Part shown: piece after piece, positions 47,381 to 57,912 of the stretch | Layout: every line of letters starts with the position of its first letter | Position numbering within the stretch: position 1 is the first letter of the stretch | Origin: Planctomycetota bacterium | Lineage (GTDB): Bacteria; Planctomycetota; J058; JAJDCQ01 | Reading direction: 5' to 3' | Assembly (NCBI GenBank): GCA_029260755.1 | Contig: JAJDCQ010000128.1 | Location: forward strand, 35,624 to 99,623 | Length of the DNA: 64,000 nucleotides | The notes under the pieces: generated by a model | Told to the model about the DNA's origin: nothing | What the model saw: only the letters and a program-made list of their open reading frames with translations | The model's database searches: none | Translations under genes and position numbers: made by a program

Positions 47381-48562
47381 TCAGGTGGCTGGCGGCGGCG
47401 TCGCCTCGACCTCCTCCTTCGCGCCCGGACGCAAGAGGGTGCGCGCTCCGACGATCCACGCCGGCCCGATCAGGAGCGTGAGGGCGATCAGGGCGAGCGT
47501 CAGCTGGTGGCCGTAGTCGCTGATGATCCCGGCCTGGAGCCCGACCGCGCCGAGGACGAAGCTGAACTCGCCGATCTGCGAGAGCAGCGCGCCGCCGTAC
47601 AGGCTCTCCCGCCAGCGATGACCGAGCGCCTTCATGATCGCCGCATTGATGAACGTGTTCGTCGAGAGGACGGCGCCGACGAGCAGGCTCAGCTCGATCC
47701 AGTGCTGGCGGAGGAAGTCGAGGTCGAGGAGCAGACCGACCGAGACGAAGAAGAAGGCGAGGAGCAGGACGCGGAACGGCTGGAGCGCGTCGTGGACCCA
47801 GTGGGTCTCGCGCGCCGCGTTGACGACCATGCCGGCGACGAAGGCGCCGAGCGCGGTCGAGAGCCCGAGGACGGCGGTCACCAGGGCCAGCCCGAAGGCG
47901 AGGAGGAGCGCGGCGAACACCTCCATCTCGCGATCGTCCCCGAGCCAGCGCGCCAGCGGGAGGTGCAGCTCGCCCTCCTCGCGCGAGAAGACCCAGACGA
48001 CCAGGACCGCCACGATCACCACACCCAGGAGCTGCCGGGCGAGGAGCCAGGCATCGAGCGACTCGCCGGCGAGGAACCCGATCGCGATCAGCATGGGGAT
48101 GACCGCCAGGTCCTGCGCGACCGTGATGCCGAGGACGTCGCGGCCGAGGTCGCCGTCGAGCTCGTTCCAGTCGCCGAGCAGCTTCACGACGATCGCCGTG
48201 CTGCTCATGCTGATCACGAACCCGAGGAGGATCGACCGGCTCAGCGGCCAGCCGAGGCCGAAGCCGAGGGCGAGCACGACGAGCACGCTCACGACCACCT
48301 GGACGAGCGTGCCGAGGATCGAGGCGCGCCAGCCGGCGACGAGGCGTCGGGGCGAGGAGTCCATCCCCGCGAAGAAGAGGAGGAGGACGACCCCGACCGC
48401 GCCCAGTCGAGACAGCGTCTCCTGGTCGCCGATCACCCCGAGGACGTGGGGGCCGAGGACCACGCCGGCGATCAGGTAGGCGACGACGTGAGGCTGCCGC
48501 AGTCGGCGAAGGAGGAGGCCGAGCGCCAGGACCGCGAGGCAGGTCCCGGCGAGGGTCGTCAT
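47381..48562 (-). CDS. CPA2-family cation:proton antiporter
   Basis: 393 residues, 11-12 membrane helices covering the transporter core only. Motifs: Y-L-I-A-G-V-V-L-G-P-H, G-A-V-G-V-V-L-L-L-F-F-A-G, A-Q-D-L-A-V-I-P and G-A-F-V-A-G-M near residue 235, as in KefB/KefC and related K+/H+ antiporters. The cytoplasmic RCK (TrkA-N) domain of KefC is absent. The convergent rimK gene encodes a free RCK_C domain, and the window also has a glutathione-synthase-like gene; KefC itself is gated by glutathione adducts. The link here is only by neighbourhood. Confidence 0.92.
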   Translation of the reverse strand: MTTLAGTCLAVLALGLLLRRLRQPHVVAYLIAGVVLGPHVLGVIGDQETLSRLGAVGVVLLLFFAGMDSSPRRLVAGWRASILGTLVQVVVSVLVVLALGFGLGWPLSRSILLGFVISMSSTAIVVKLLGDWNELDGDLGRDVLGITVAQDLAVIPMLIAIGFLAGESLDAWLLARQLLGVVIVAVLVVWVFSREEGELHLPLARWLGDDREMEVFAALLLAFGLALVTAVLGLSTALGAFVAGMVVNAARETHWVHDALQPFRVLLLAFFFVSVGLLLDLDFLRQHWIELSLLVGAVLSTNTFINAAIMKALGHRWRESLYGGALLSQIGEFSFVLGAVGLQAGIISDYGHQLTLALIALTLLIGPAWIVGARTLLRPGAKEEVEATPPPAT

Positions 48563-48637
48563 GAGCGGGTCGAGGGCCAGGGGAGTCTCCTCGCGTCGAG
48601 CCGGTCGGGTCGGTCGGCGCCGGCGGAGAGCGGGGTC

Positions 48638-49642
48638 TCAGATGCGCACGACCAGCTTGCCGCGCTTCGATCCGTCGAAGAGACGCAGCAGCGCCGCCGG
48701 CGCGTTGCGGAGCCCGTCGACGATCTCCTCGCGGTGCTTGATCTTCCCGGCGGCCACCCACCCGCCGAGGGCGCGCTGCGCCTCGGGGTAGCGCGCCTCG
48801 TAGTCGAAGACGATGAAGCCCTCCATCCGCGCGCGGTTGACCAGGAGCGAGAGGTAGTTGGCCGGTCCCGGGGCCGCTTCCTGGGCGTTGTACTGGGAGA
48901 TCGCGCCGCAGATCACGACCCGCGCGTGGCGTCGGATGGCGCCGAGCGCGGCCTCGAGGTGCGACCCCCCGACGTTGTCGAAGAACACGTCGACGCCGGG
49001 CTTGCAGGCGGCTCGGACCTCGGCCGGCAGATCGTCGACGGCCTTGTAGTCGATCGCGGCGTCGAAGCCGAGCTCGTCGGTCAGCCAGGCGCACTTCTCG
49101 GGGCCGCCGGCGATTCCGACGACGCGGCAGCCACCGATCTTCGCGATCTGGCCGACGACGGAGCCGGTCGCGCCGGCCGCGCCCGACACGAGGACGGTCT
49201 CGCCCGGCCGGGGGCGGCCGACATCCAGCAGCCCGAAGTAGGCGGTCAGGCCGGTCATGCCGAGCACCCCGAGCGCCATCGGCCCCGGGACCTCGCCCGG
49301 CACCTTGGTGAGGCCGCGTCCGTCGGAGACGGCGTGGCTCTGCCAGCCGAGCAGACCGACGACCGCCTCGCCCTCGGCGAACTTCGGATGGTTCGAGCGG
49401 ATCACCTCCCCGTAGGTGCCGCCGCGCATCACGTCGCCGATCGCCACGGGCGGGATGTAGGAGCGCGCGTCCCGCATCCATCCGCGCATCGCCGGGTCGA
49501 GGGAGAGGTAGCGGTTGGCGACGAGCAGCTCGCCGGGACCGGGCTCCGGCAGGGGGCCCTCCGCGATCTCGAAGTTGCTCGCGGACGGGAGGCCGACGGG
49601 CCGCTCCACGAGACGAATCTGCAGGTTGGTCGGTTCGGTCAT
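48638..49642 (-). CDS. MDR-family NADPH-dependent oxidoreductase (CurA/PTGR-like)
   Basis: 334 residues. The opening Q-I-R-L-V-E-R-P-V-G, L-S-L-D-P-A-M-R-G-W-M and nucleotide motif V-S-G-A-A-G-A-T-G-S-V-V-G-Q are typical of prostaglandin-reductase-like medium-chain dehydrogenases, which reduce the C=C bond of alpha,beta-unsaturated carbonyls using NADPH. No zinc-binding cysteines are present, as expected for this branch. ATG 49642 has aggag seven bases upstream. It stands alone, next to the antiporter gene, and probably serves detoxification. Confidence 0.93.
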   Translation of the reverse strand: MTEPTNLQIRLVERPVGLPSASNFEIAEGPLPEPGPGELLVANRYLSLDPAMRGWMRDARSYIPPVAIGDVMRGGTYGEVIRSNHPKFAEGEAVVGLLGWQSHAVSDGRGLTKVPGEVPGPMALGVLGMTGLTAYFGLLDVGRPRPGETVLVSGAAGATGSVVGQIAKIGGCRVVGIAGGPEKCAWLTDELGFDAAIDYKAVDDLPAEVRAACKPGVDVFFDNVGGSHLEAALGAIRRHARVVICGAISQYNAQEAAPGPANYLSLLVNRARMEGFIVFDYEARYPEAQRALGGWVAAGKIKHREEIVDGLRNAPAALLRLFDGSKRGKLVVRI

Positions 49643-49827
49643 CGAGGCTCCTGGGGACGCGGGGCGCGCCCGCGTCGCCAGCAGGCTAGGCGACGCGAGG
49701 TCTCGGTGCCACCCCGAGGGGGCGCGGTCGAGGCTCGGGGGCGAGTCTCGAGAAGGGCGTGAATCGAATCGGGGCCGCGACCGTCCACGACCCCGTGCTC
49801 GTTCCCCATGAAAGGGCGGAGGCTTCC

Positions 49828-50055
49828 ATGCGCTGGGTCTTGATCGCGGCTCTCCTCGTTCTGACGCTGCTCGCCACCGGTTGCCGTCACTACAGGCACG
49901 GGCGACGTCACCACCGTCAGCACGTAAACCACGGCTACGGCAAGCATCACGATCGGCGCGGCGGGGTCCGGGTCCACCACGTTCCGCAGGGACACGGCGG
50001 CGGCCATCGGAGCGGTCACCGCGGTGGTCACCGGGGCGGTGGACATCGTCGATGA
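49828..50055 (+). CDS. Small His/Gly-rich lipoprotein
   Basis: 75 residues. A lipoprotein signal peptide (L-L-A-T-G-C, Cys about residue 19) is followed by a tail made almost wholly of His, Arg and Gly, ending in repeats of G-H-R-G-G-H. ATG 49828 has gcggagg just upstream. Such tails bind Ni, Zn or Cu, or polyanions, at the membrane surface. I recognise no family. The facing gene encodes a secreted BNR-repeat protein. Confidence 0.6.
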   Translation: MRWVLIAALLVLTLLATGCRHYRHGRRHHRQHVNHGYGKHHDRRGGVRVHHVPQGHGGGHRSGHRGGHRGGGHRR

Positions 50056-50073
50056 CGGGTGGGTCGGGCGGTT

Positions 50074-51312
50074 CTACTCGCTCGGCCAGCGGCGGACGAC
50101 GACGCCTCCCCCCACCTCGTAGGCGAGGACCGCGCCGGTCCTCTCGCTCCAGGCGATGACCGGGAACCCGACGTCGGCCTCCTCCGAGAGCCGAACCGCC
50201 CGCTTCGCGCCCGGGGCGAGCCCGTAGATCGCTCGCTCGCCGCCGGCGATCTCGGTCCAGATGGCCCAGACGTCGCCCGCGGAGTCGAGGGCGATGCTGG
50301 GATGGCCCTGCTGGGCGCCGGCGGCGTTCGCGAGCGGGAGCTCCTTGCCGGACGGGAGGCGGAGCCAGGTGTTGCGCTTGCCGCTGCGCTGATCCATCCA
50401 CGCGACGGCGACCTTCTTGCCGTCGGGCGTGACGGCGACCGACGGCGCGTCCATCGGGCACTGAGTGATGTTGGCCTTCGCGCCGGTCACCGGGGCGGCC
50501 TTCTTGAAGGACTTGCCCTTGTTGCTCGAGCGGGCGACCCAGACCTGGTTGTCGCCGGCGATCGCGTTGCGGAAGGCGATCGAGGGGTTGCCCCTGGCGT
50601 CGATGGCGAGGCCCGGAGTGCAGCACTGGCAGACGGTCTGCGGAGCGGCGTAGGCGATGACGTTCGGCGCGACCTTCGTCCCGCCGTCGGTCACCCTGGT
50701 GTAGGCGATCATCTGGCCGAGCCTGGGCGCGAGGCGGTGATCGAGCCAGCAGAGATGGACCGTCCCGTCACCCTGGACGGCCATCCAGTGCATCCCCTCC
50801 TTGGCGCTCTTCTGGGCCTTCTCGGTGTCGGCCGCCTTGCGACGATCGTTGCACTTCACCGGCCCGGAGAAGGTCGCGCCGCCGTCGCTCGAGACGGTCA
50901 GCCAGACATCGCCCTGCGGGAAGCGCTGCCCGGCGGGCTTGCCCTCGAGCTGCTGGACGGCGGAGACGTAGACGCGCTTCGCGTCGTCGACGCCGATCCG
51001 CGGGCCGCGCTGCCGGCCGCCGGTCGCCTCGCCTCCGACGTCGAGCGCCTTCACCGGTTCGCCGAAGGACAGGCCGCCGTCCTTCGAGACGGCGACGTAG
51101 ATGTCCTTTCGATCGCCGGAGCCGCCGACGAATGCGACGTAGACCGCGCCGTCGGCGTCGACCGTGATGCTCGGCTGGATCGGCCCGAGCGACTCGGCGA
51201 GGCGGACCGAGCTCTCATCCGCGGTCGCGACGGGGGCGGTCGCGGCGAGCGCGACGGCGACCGCCACGAAGCCGAAGCTCGTGGCTATGACGATGCGGCG
51301 GGCGTTCATCAT
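50074..51312 (-). CDS. Exported BNR/sialidase-like beta-propeller protein
   Basis: 412 residues with a Sec signal peptide (about 1-31). The mature part has several BNR/Asp-box-like repeats: S-K-D-G-G-L-S-F near 80, S-S-D-G-G-A-T-F near 145 and S-S-N-K-G-K-S-F near 265. This gives a six-bladed propeller of the exo-sialidase type. A C-Q-C-C cluster near 230 could bind metal or form disulfides. Catalytic sialidase residues are not evident, so it may be a binding protein. No operon partner; it converges with the small lipoprotein gene. Confidence 0.8.
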   Translation of the reverse strand: MMNARRIVIATSFGFVAVAVALAATAPVATADESSVRLAESLGPIQPSITVDADGAVYVAFVGGSGDRKDIYVAVSKDGGLSFGEPVKALDVGGEATGGRQRGPRIGVDDAKRVYVSAVQQLEGKPAGQRFPQGDVWLTVSSDGGATFSGPVKCNDRRKAADTEKAQKSAKEGMHWMAVQGDGTVHLCWLDHRLAPRLGQMIAYTRVTDGGTKVAPNVIAYAAPQTVCQCCTPGLAIDARGNPSIAFRNAIAGDNQVWVARSSNKGKSFKKAAPVTGAKANITQCPMDAPSVAVTPDGKKVAVAWMDQRSGKRNTWLRLPSGKELPLANAAGAQQGHPSIALDSAGDVWAIWTEIAGGERAIYGLAPGAKRAVRLSEEADVGFPVIAWSERTGAVLAYEVGGGVVVRRWPSE

Positions 51313-51335
51313 GGGAGTCTCCGTCCGGCGAGGCG

Positions 51336-52406
51336 TCAGGAGGCGCTGGTCGCCGCCTCGCGTTCACTCGGCTCGAGTGGCGGCCCGGCGGGCGTCGCCG
51401 CCGCCTCGCGCTCCGCCGCGTCGGCCTTCTCGGCGGCGGCGACGGCGTGGCGATGGCGTCGCTTGCGCTTCGACTTCCGCTTGCCCTCACGCCACCGCTG
51501 ATGGAACCAGAACCACTGCTCCGGGGCGCCGCGGATCACATCCTCGACGACCTTGCTGTAGCGCGCGGTGTTGTGAATGTCGTTGGCGGCATCGTCGTCG
51601 CCGATCCGCTCGTACTCGATCATCGGGAGGATGACGAAGCGATGTCGGCCGCTCGTCCCCTTGCGGACCATGAAGAGCGGCAGGACGGCGCAGCCGGTGC
51701 GGCGCTGGAGCATCGCGACGGCCGTCATCGTGTAGGCGGGGCGGCCGAAGAACGGGACGGGGACGGACCCCCGCCGCGCGGGGATGTGCTGATCGATGAC
51801 GAGGCCGACGCCCTCGCCCTTCCGAAGGGTTCGGATGATGTCGCGGATGCTGTTCTTGACCGGGATGGTGCGGGTGCCGAGGTGCTCGCGGTTGGCGAGC
51901 ACGCGCGCGTCGACCTCGGGGACCTCGACCTTCCGGGCGACGAGGCTGCAGGGGATGATCTCGAGGACGTTGAGGCTCCCGGCGATCATCTCGAAGTTGC
52001 CGACGTGGGCGGAGAGGCCGATGACGCCCTTGCCGCGGTCGCGCGCCGCGACCACGTTCGCGTAGCTCTCGGCATCGATCTCGATCGTCGCCTCGACGTC
52101 CTCGCGGTGTAGCGCCCGGATTCGGCAGAACTCGAGCAACCCGCGGCCGGCGTTCCGGAAGGCGGCGTGGGCGAGGCGCAGCGCCTCCCACCGGGACCGG
52201 ACGCGCTCGGGGAGGCACTGCTGGATGTTGTCGGCGGCGATCCGGCGACGCTTGGCATGGATCAGCCAGGTCGCCGTGCCGATGCCAGCGCCGAGCTCGC
52301 GGACGGTGTCGGCGGGGAGGCAGCGCAGGAGGAACCAGGCGAAGTCGACGGCCAGGCCGATCGGCGCGCGGAGGAGTCTCAGGAGCCTCGAGGCTGGACA
52401 GTCCAT
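51336..52406 (-). CDS. LpxL/HtrB-family lipid acyltransferase
   Basis: 356 residues. A hydrophobic N-terminus is followed by the acyltransferase motif S-A-H-V-G-N-F-E (H-x4-E) near residue 133 and V-I-D-Q-H near 205, as in lauroyl/myristoyl lipid A acyltransferases. The final 60 residues are Lys/Arg- then Ala/Glu-rich and not part of the fold. The enzyme adds a secondary acyl chain to lipid A, or acts on another lipid in bacteria without LPS. It supports a Gram-negative envelope, relevant to the ArnT-like gene at 22920. Confidence 0.9.
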   Translation of the reverse strand: MDCPASRLLRLLRAPIGLAVDFAWFLLRCLPADTVRELGAGIGTATWLIHAKRRRIAADNIQQCLPERVRSRWEALRLAHAAFRNAGRGLLEFCRIRALHREDVEATIEIDAESYANVVAARDRGKGVIGLSAHVGNFEMIAGSLNVLEIIPCSLVARKVEVPEVDARVLANREHLGTRTIPVKNSIRDIIRTLRKGEGVGLVIDQHIPARRGSVPVPFFGRPAYTMTAVAMLQRRTGCAVLPLFMVRKGTSGRHRFVILPMIEYERIGDDDAANDIHNTARYSKVVEDVIRGAPEQWFWFHQRWREGKRKSKRKRRHRHAVAAAEKADAAEREAAATPAGPPLEPSEREAATSAS

Positions 52407-52517
52407 CCGCGCGTGTCCGGATCGGGTTGCTGCGAGTGATCTCGGTCGGCGAGGGGAGGCGCGAGGCCGCGACGAGCCCTCGCTCGGAACGTCCGGAACC
52501 CTATCAAAGGGCGGTTT

Positions 52518-54091
52518 TCAGGGCAACGGAGATCCGCTTTCGGGTGGCGAGGCGGGCTCGTCGGGCCGCCCCGTTCGCCCGCTGGCGCCCGGCGACGCAG
52601 CCGGCAGGGTGAACGCGAACGAGCTGCCGCGGTCGGGGCGGCTCTCGGCCCAGATCCGCCCGCCGTGCGCCTCGACGATCCCGCGGCAGATCGCCAGACC
52701 GAGCCCGGCCGCGCCGCGACGGACGCTGGCTCCCTGCCACGCCCAGTCGAAGATGTGGCGGAGGTGGTCCGGGTCGATCCCGGCGCCGGTGTCGGTCACC
52801 TCGAACGCGACGAGCGGCTCCCCGGACGCGGAAGCGTGGCCACGGACCGAGAGGGTGATCGTGCCGCCGGCCGGCGTGTGGCGAAGGGCGTTCTCAATGA
52901 GGTTGGTGAGCACCTGCTGGATCCTCGCCGAGTCGGCCCGGACGCGGTCGAGGTCAGGCGCGACCTCGCAGTCGATCGAGATCGACTTCCGCGCCGCCGC
53001 CGGGCGCTTGACCTCGGACGCCTCGAGGAGCAGCCGCCCCGGGTCGCACGGGCGCGGCGTCACCTTGAGCGGCTCGCCCGCCTGGCTGCGACTGACGTCG
53101 AGCAGGTCGCGGATCAGATGGTCGGCCTGCTCGATGCTGCGAAGGATGTTGGCGAGCGCGCGCTCCGCTCGCGGGTCGCCATCGGCCACACGCGCGAGCG
53201 AGTCGGCGCTGATGCGGATCGCCCCGAGTGGGCTGCGGAGGTCGTGACTCACGACCGAGAGAACCCGGTCGCGCGTCGCGACCGCCCGGCGCGTCCGATC
53301 GAGGAGGAGTTGCTTCTCGGTCAGGTCCTGGAGCGTCATCACGGCCGCGACGATCGCGTCGTCGGCCGCCCGGATCGGGCTGGCGCTCGCGAGGACGACG
53401 ACGCGCGACCCGTCGCGTCGCTCGTAGTCGAGCTCCTCCTGGTCGACCTCGGCGCCGGCGATGGCGCGGAGCAACGGCCAGTCCTCGCGGCGGATCGTCG
53501 CTGCAGTCCGGTCGCTGCGGTGCCCGACGCAGCCGGGCGCGCCGGCATCGCTCCACGGCGCGCCGAGGATCTCCTCGACCCGCGGGTTGGAGAGCTGGAC
53601 CCGTCCGTCGGGCGCCTCGGCCAGGACGACGCCGACCGGCATCTGCGAGAGGACCGCTCGCAGGAGCAGCCGCTCGGCATCGACGGCCGCCTGCGCGTCG
53701 AGCGCCCGCCGCTCGGCTCGGTGGAGGCGGACGGCCGTCCGGATCCGGCGGACGAGGCGTTCGGCGTCGACGCGGTCCTTCGCGAGGTAGTCGCTCGCGC
53801 CAGCCTTGATGAGCTGGGCGGCGAGCTCGGGGTCGTCCTGCCCGGTCAGGACGATCACCGGCACGCGCCCGTCGACGAACGGGCGAGCCTGGAGCAGCCC
53901 GAGACCGGTGCCGTCGGGCAGGTCGTGGTCGAAGACGACGCAGTCGAAGCCGCCGCCGTCGAGCGCGCCGACGGTCTCCTCGAGCGAGGCGCGCTCGACG
54001 ACGTCGATTCGTCGATCGGCCTGGCGGACCGCGTCGGCGACCGCGACGTCGTCGCCGACGACGAGGAGGACGCGCAGGGGGGAGTCGGGCA

Positions 54092-54092
<1 letters not shown>
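52518..54092 (-). CDS. Hybrid sensor: receiver-PAS-histidine kinase
   Basis: 524 residues, cytoplasmic. N-terminal receiver (about 5-125) with F-D-H-D-L-P-D-G-T, a coiled linker, a PAS domain (about 150-275), HisKA with V-V-S-H-D-L-R-S-P-L, and HATPase_c with N-L-I-E-N-A, D-T-G-A-G-I and G-A-A-G-L-G-L. The end is Pro/Ser-rich. ATG 54092 overlaps the stop of the sigma-54 regulator by 4 nt, so it is probably that regulator's kinase or phosphorelay partner. Lack of membrane helices suggests an internal signal. Confidence 0.9.
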
Positions 54093-55495
<1,403 letters not shown>

Positions 55496-55539
55496 TCGTC
55501 GTTGCGCTTCCGTTTTCTCATCCCCGCGGGCCGCGGAAG

Positions 55540-55545
55540 ATTCTA
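55540..55545 (-). promoter_or_regulatory. Candidate -10 of the sigma-54 regulator operon
   Basis: TAGAAT read leftward (5 of 6 to consensus), about 45 bp before ATG 55495. Three CCGCGG palindromes (55524, 55531, 55553) surround it and might bind a regulator, but in this GC-rich genome they may be chance. Confidence 0.4.
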
Positions 55546-55716
55546 CAAACTGCCGCGGCCGCGCCCAGCCTCGTGAGGAGCGCGAGCCGACCCGATCCTG
55601 GTCGGCGCGGCAGCGATGGAAAGTCCGCGCGTGGAGGGACGGAGCTTTCGTGAATCGTGCACGAGTCGGGTGGACCGAGACGACGCAAGTCCCAAGCCGA
55701 CGGAGTCGAGCGAGGT

Positions 55717-55732
55717 TGGCGCGGCGATTGCG
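55717..55732 (+). promoter_or_regulatory. Sigma-54 (-24/-12) promoter of the stress cluster
   Basis: TGGCGCG, 4 bp, TTGC, with GG (55718-55719) and GC (55730-55731) separated by exactly 10 bp. This matches the RpoN consensus at every key base. Transcription would start near 55743 and give a leader of about 48 nt to uspA at 55791. A sigma-54 activator gene diverges from it, as is common for activator-target pairs. Confidence 0.8.
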
Positions 55733-55790
55733 ACGAGAGAGCCCGGCGACGGAAGGCCGATCGCCGTGAGACCCGAGGAGACCTTCGACC

Positions 55791-56267
55791 ATGACAGACG
55801 ACGATTCGAACCGCACGCCCGAGATCATTGTGGCTCCGACCGACTTCGGTCCGGCGTCCGACGCCGCGATCGACCACGCGATCGAGCGGGCCCGGGCGAC
55901 CGGAGCCGAGGTCGTCCTCGTCCATGCGATTCCAGCCGCTCCGTTTCCGGTCGTGCCGCTCCCGCCCGCGGGGGCCGGGACGATCGCGGCGCACGCCAAG
56001 GCGAACGACGCGGCCGCGGTCGCGCCGATCGAGGCGCAGCTCGCCCGCATCCGAAGGGCCGGCGTTGACGCGTCGGCGCGGATCTCGCCGGGGCCCCCGG
56101 TCGAGGCGATCGTCGAGGCGGCCGACGAGCTCGACGCCAACGAGATCGTGATGGGCCGGCGAAACCGATGGTCGCTCCTGCGCTTGCTCACCGGCGGCGG
56201 AACCGTCCGCCGGACGATCGACGCCGTCGACTGCCCCGTGACGGCCGTCCGCGCCTCCGTGAGCTAG
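55791..56267 (+). CDS. Universal stress protein (UspA family)
   Basis: 158 residues. The fold starts I-V-A-P-T-D-F-G, and the C-terminus has the nucleotide loop M-G-R-R-N-R followed by the G-G-G-T-V-R-R-T phosphate segment and C-P-V-T-A-V-R, as in ATP-binding Usp proteins. UspA proteins support survival under stress and starvation. First gene of the cluster, right behind the sigma-54 promoter. Confidence 0.93.
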   Translation: MTDDDSNRTPEIIVAPTDFGPASDAAIDHAIERARATGAEVVLVHAIPAAPFPVVPLPPAGAGTIAAHAKANDAAAVAPIEAQLARIRRAGVDASARISPGPPVEAIVEAADELDANEIVMGRRNRWSLLRLLTGGGTVRRTIDAVDCPVTAVRASVS

Positions 56268-56325
56268 CCCGCGCCGTTCCCGGGAGCCGAGAACCACTCG
56301 AGATGAAGCAGACGAGGAGAAACCA

Positions 56326-57234
56326 ATGACGACGACCCACGCACCCACCCTCGAGCCCCACATCGACCTCGCCCGCATCGGCGGCGCGACCGACCGCGGC
56401 CTCATCCGCGAGCGAAACGAGGATCAGTTCCTCGTCGGGCATGTGGGCAACGCCGGGCTCGTCGTCGCCCAGACGAGCCTGCCGATCGCCGAGCACGGGG
56501 CGGCCCCGCGCCACGCCCTCGGCCAGGTGCTCGTCGTGGCCGACGGGGTCGGCGGAGTCGGCGGCGGCGAGCGGGCGAGCTGGGTCGCCGTCGACACGAT
56601 GGTCGAGTTCGTCTCGGAGTTCCTCCCCTGGTTCCGTCGGATCCAGGCCGAGGAGGCGCCGTCCCTCGACGAGTCGATGAAGAGCGCGCTCAGGACGCTC
56701 GTCGCTCGCTGCGAGCGCGAGGTGCTCGACGCCGCGTCGGACGCGGCCCCGAGCCAGGGCACGACGTTCACGATGGCGTGCGTCCTCTGGCCGAAGCTCT
56801 ACGTCGTCCACCTCGGCGACAGTCGGTGCTACATCCACCGCGAGCGCTGGATCATCCCCGACCGGCTCGAGCAGCTCACGACCGACCACACCCTCGCCCA
56901 GCGCCTCGTCGACGAGGGGGCGCTCCGGCGCCCGCTCCGTGAGGCGAGCCCCCTCGCGAACGTGCTCTGGAACGCGATCGGAGGCGGGCCGTCGGTCGAG
57001 ACGCATCCCGAGGTGCACGAGCTCGACCTCCGGGCTGGGGACACCCTGATGCTCTGCACCGACGGCCTCACCCGCCACGTCTCCGACGACCAGGTCAAGC
57101 GGCTGCTCGCCGACCGGAGGCGTCCACCCGAGAAGACCTGTCGCGACCTGATCGACGCCGCCCGCGCCGGCGGTGGCACCGACAACGTCACCGTCGTCGT
57201 CGGCCGCTTCCACGACCCGGTCGAGCCGCGTTGA
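56326..57234 (+). CDS. PP2C-family protein phosphatase
   Basis: 302 residues, a single PP2C domain. Metal motifs: R-N-E-D near residue 27, V-A-D-G-V-G-G-V-G-G near 72, G-D-S-R near 165, T-D-G-L near 245 and G-G-T-D-N-V-T near 285. It opposes Ser/Thr kinases. Separate from the PP2C-cNMP gene at 43170 and without an added domain. ATG 56326 follows gaggaga. It lies 58 bp after uspA in the same direction and is probably co-expressed. Confidence 0.93.
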   Translation: MTTTHAPTLEPHIDLARIGGATDRGLIRERNEDQFLVGHVGNAGLVVAQTSLPIAEHGAAPRHALGQVLVVADGVGGVGGGERASWVAVDTMVEFVSEFLPWFRRIQAEEAPSLDESMKSALRTLVARCEREVLDAASDAAPSQGTTFTMACVLWPKLYVVHLGDSRCYIHRERWIIPDRLEQLTTDHTLAQRLVDEGALRRPLREASPLANVLWNAIGGGPSVETHPEVHELDLRAGDTLMLCTDGLTRHVSDDQVKRLLADRRRPPEKTCRDLIDAARAGGGTDNVTVVVGRFHDPVEPR

Positions 57235-57341
57235 GGCGAGACGCCGGCACGTCCCGATCCGGTCCGCCGAGCCTCCGCGACCGGACGGATCGCTCGCCGG
57301 CCGGAGACCGCGAAGAAGAACCAACCAACGAGGAGAGAAGA

Positions 57342-57869
57342 ATGACCACCCCGACCCTGATCGCACCGAAGACCGCCGCCGAGACCCCGGCCGTGACCGA
57401 CACGGGCATCGCTCCCGATGCCCGAGAGCGCGTCGCCCGCGAGCTCGCCGTCTTCCTCTCGGATACCTACGCCCTCTACACCCGGACCCAGGGCTTCCAC
57501 TGGAACGTCGTCGGGCCCCGCTTCGAGCCGCTCCACGGCGCGTTCGAGGCACAGTATCGGGAGCTCGCCGGCGCGGTCGATGGGATCGCGGAGCGGATCC
57601 GCGCCCTCGGCCACCCCGCTCCGGCGTCGCTCGAGGCGTTCGTCCATCTCGCCTCGATCGACCTCTCGGGCGACATCATCGACGCCGACGCGATGCTCGA
57701 GGTGCTCCTCCGCGGGCACGAGGAGATCGCCCGCCACGGTCGCCGCATCGTCGCCCTGGCCGAGGACGCCGACGATCCGGCGAGCGCGGACCTCGTCACC
57801 GAGCGGCTGCGGTCCCACGAGGCGACCGCGTGGGTGCTCCGCAGTTTCCTTGCGACGGTGATCGAGTGA
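57342..57869 (+). CDS. dps: Dps-family ferritin-like DNA-protection protein
   Basis: 175 residues, four-helix ferritin-like fold. The ferroxidase motif is visible as F-H-W-N-V, then L-H-G-A-F, then the D/E pair in A-V-D-G-I-A-E-R-I. The shell oxidises and stores iron and shields DNA during stress. About 25 flexible N-terminal residues precede the fold. ATG 57342 is chosen because of gaggaga upstream; a longer frame from 57231 would be unlikely. Together with UspA it marks this cluster as stress-related. Confidence 0.92.
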   Translation: MTTPTLIAPKTAAETPAVTDTGIAPDARERVARELAVFLSDTYALYTRTQGFHWNVVGPRFEPLHGAFEAQYRELAGAVDGIAERIRALGHPAPASLEAFVHLASIDLSGDIIDADAMLEVLLRGHEEIARHGRRIVALAEDADDPASADLVTERLRSHEATAWVLRSFLATVIE

Positions 57870-57912
57870 CCAGCCGCCGATGGCTCTCGAAGAGCTCGAA
57901 GAGGAGGAAGCG

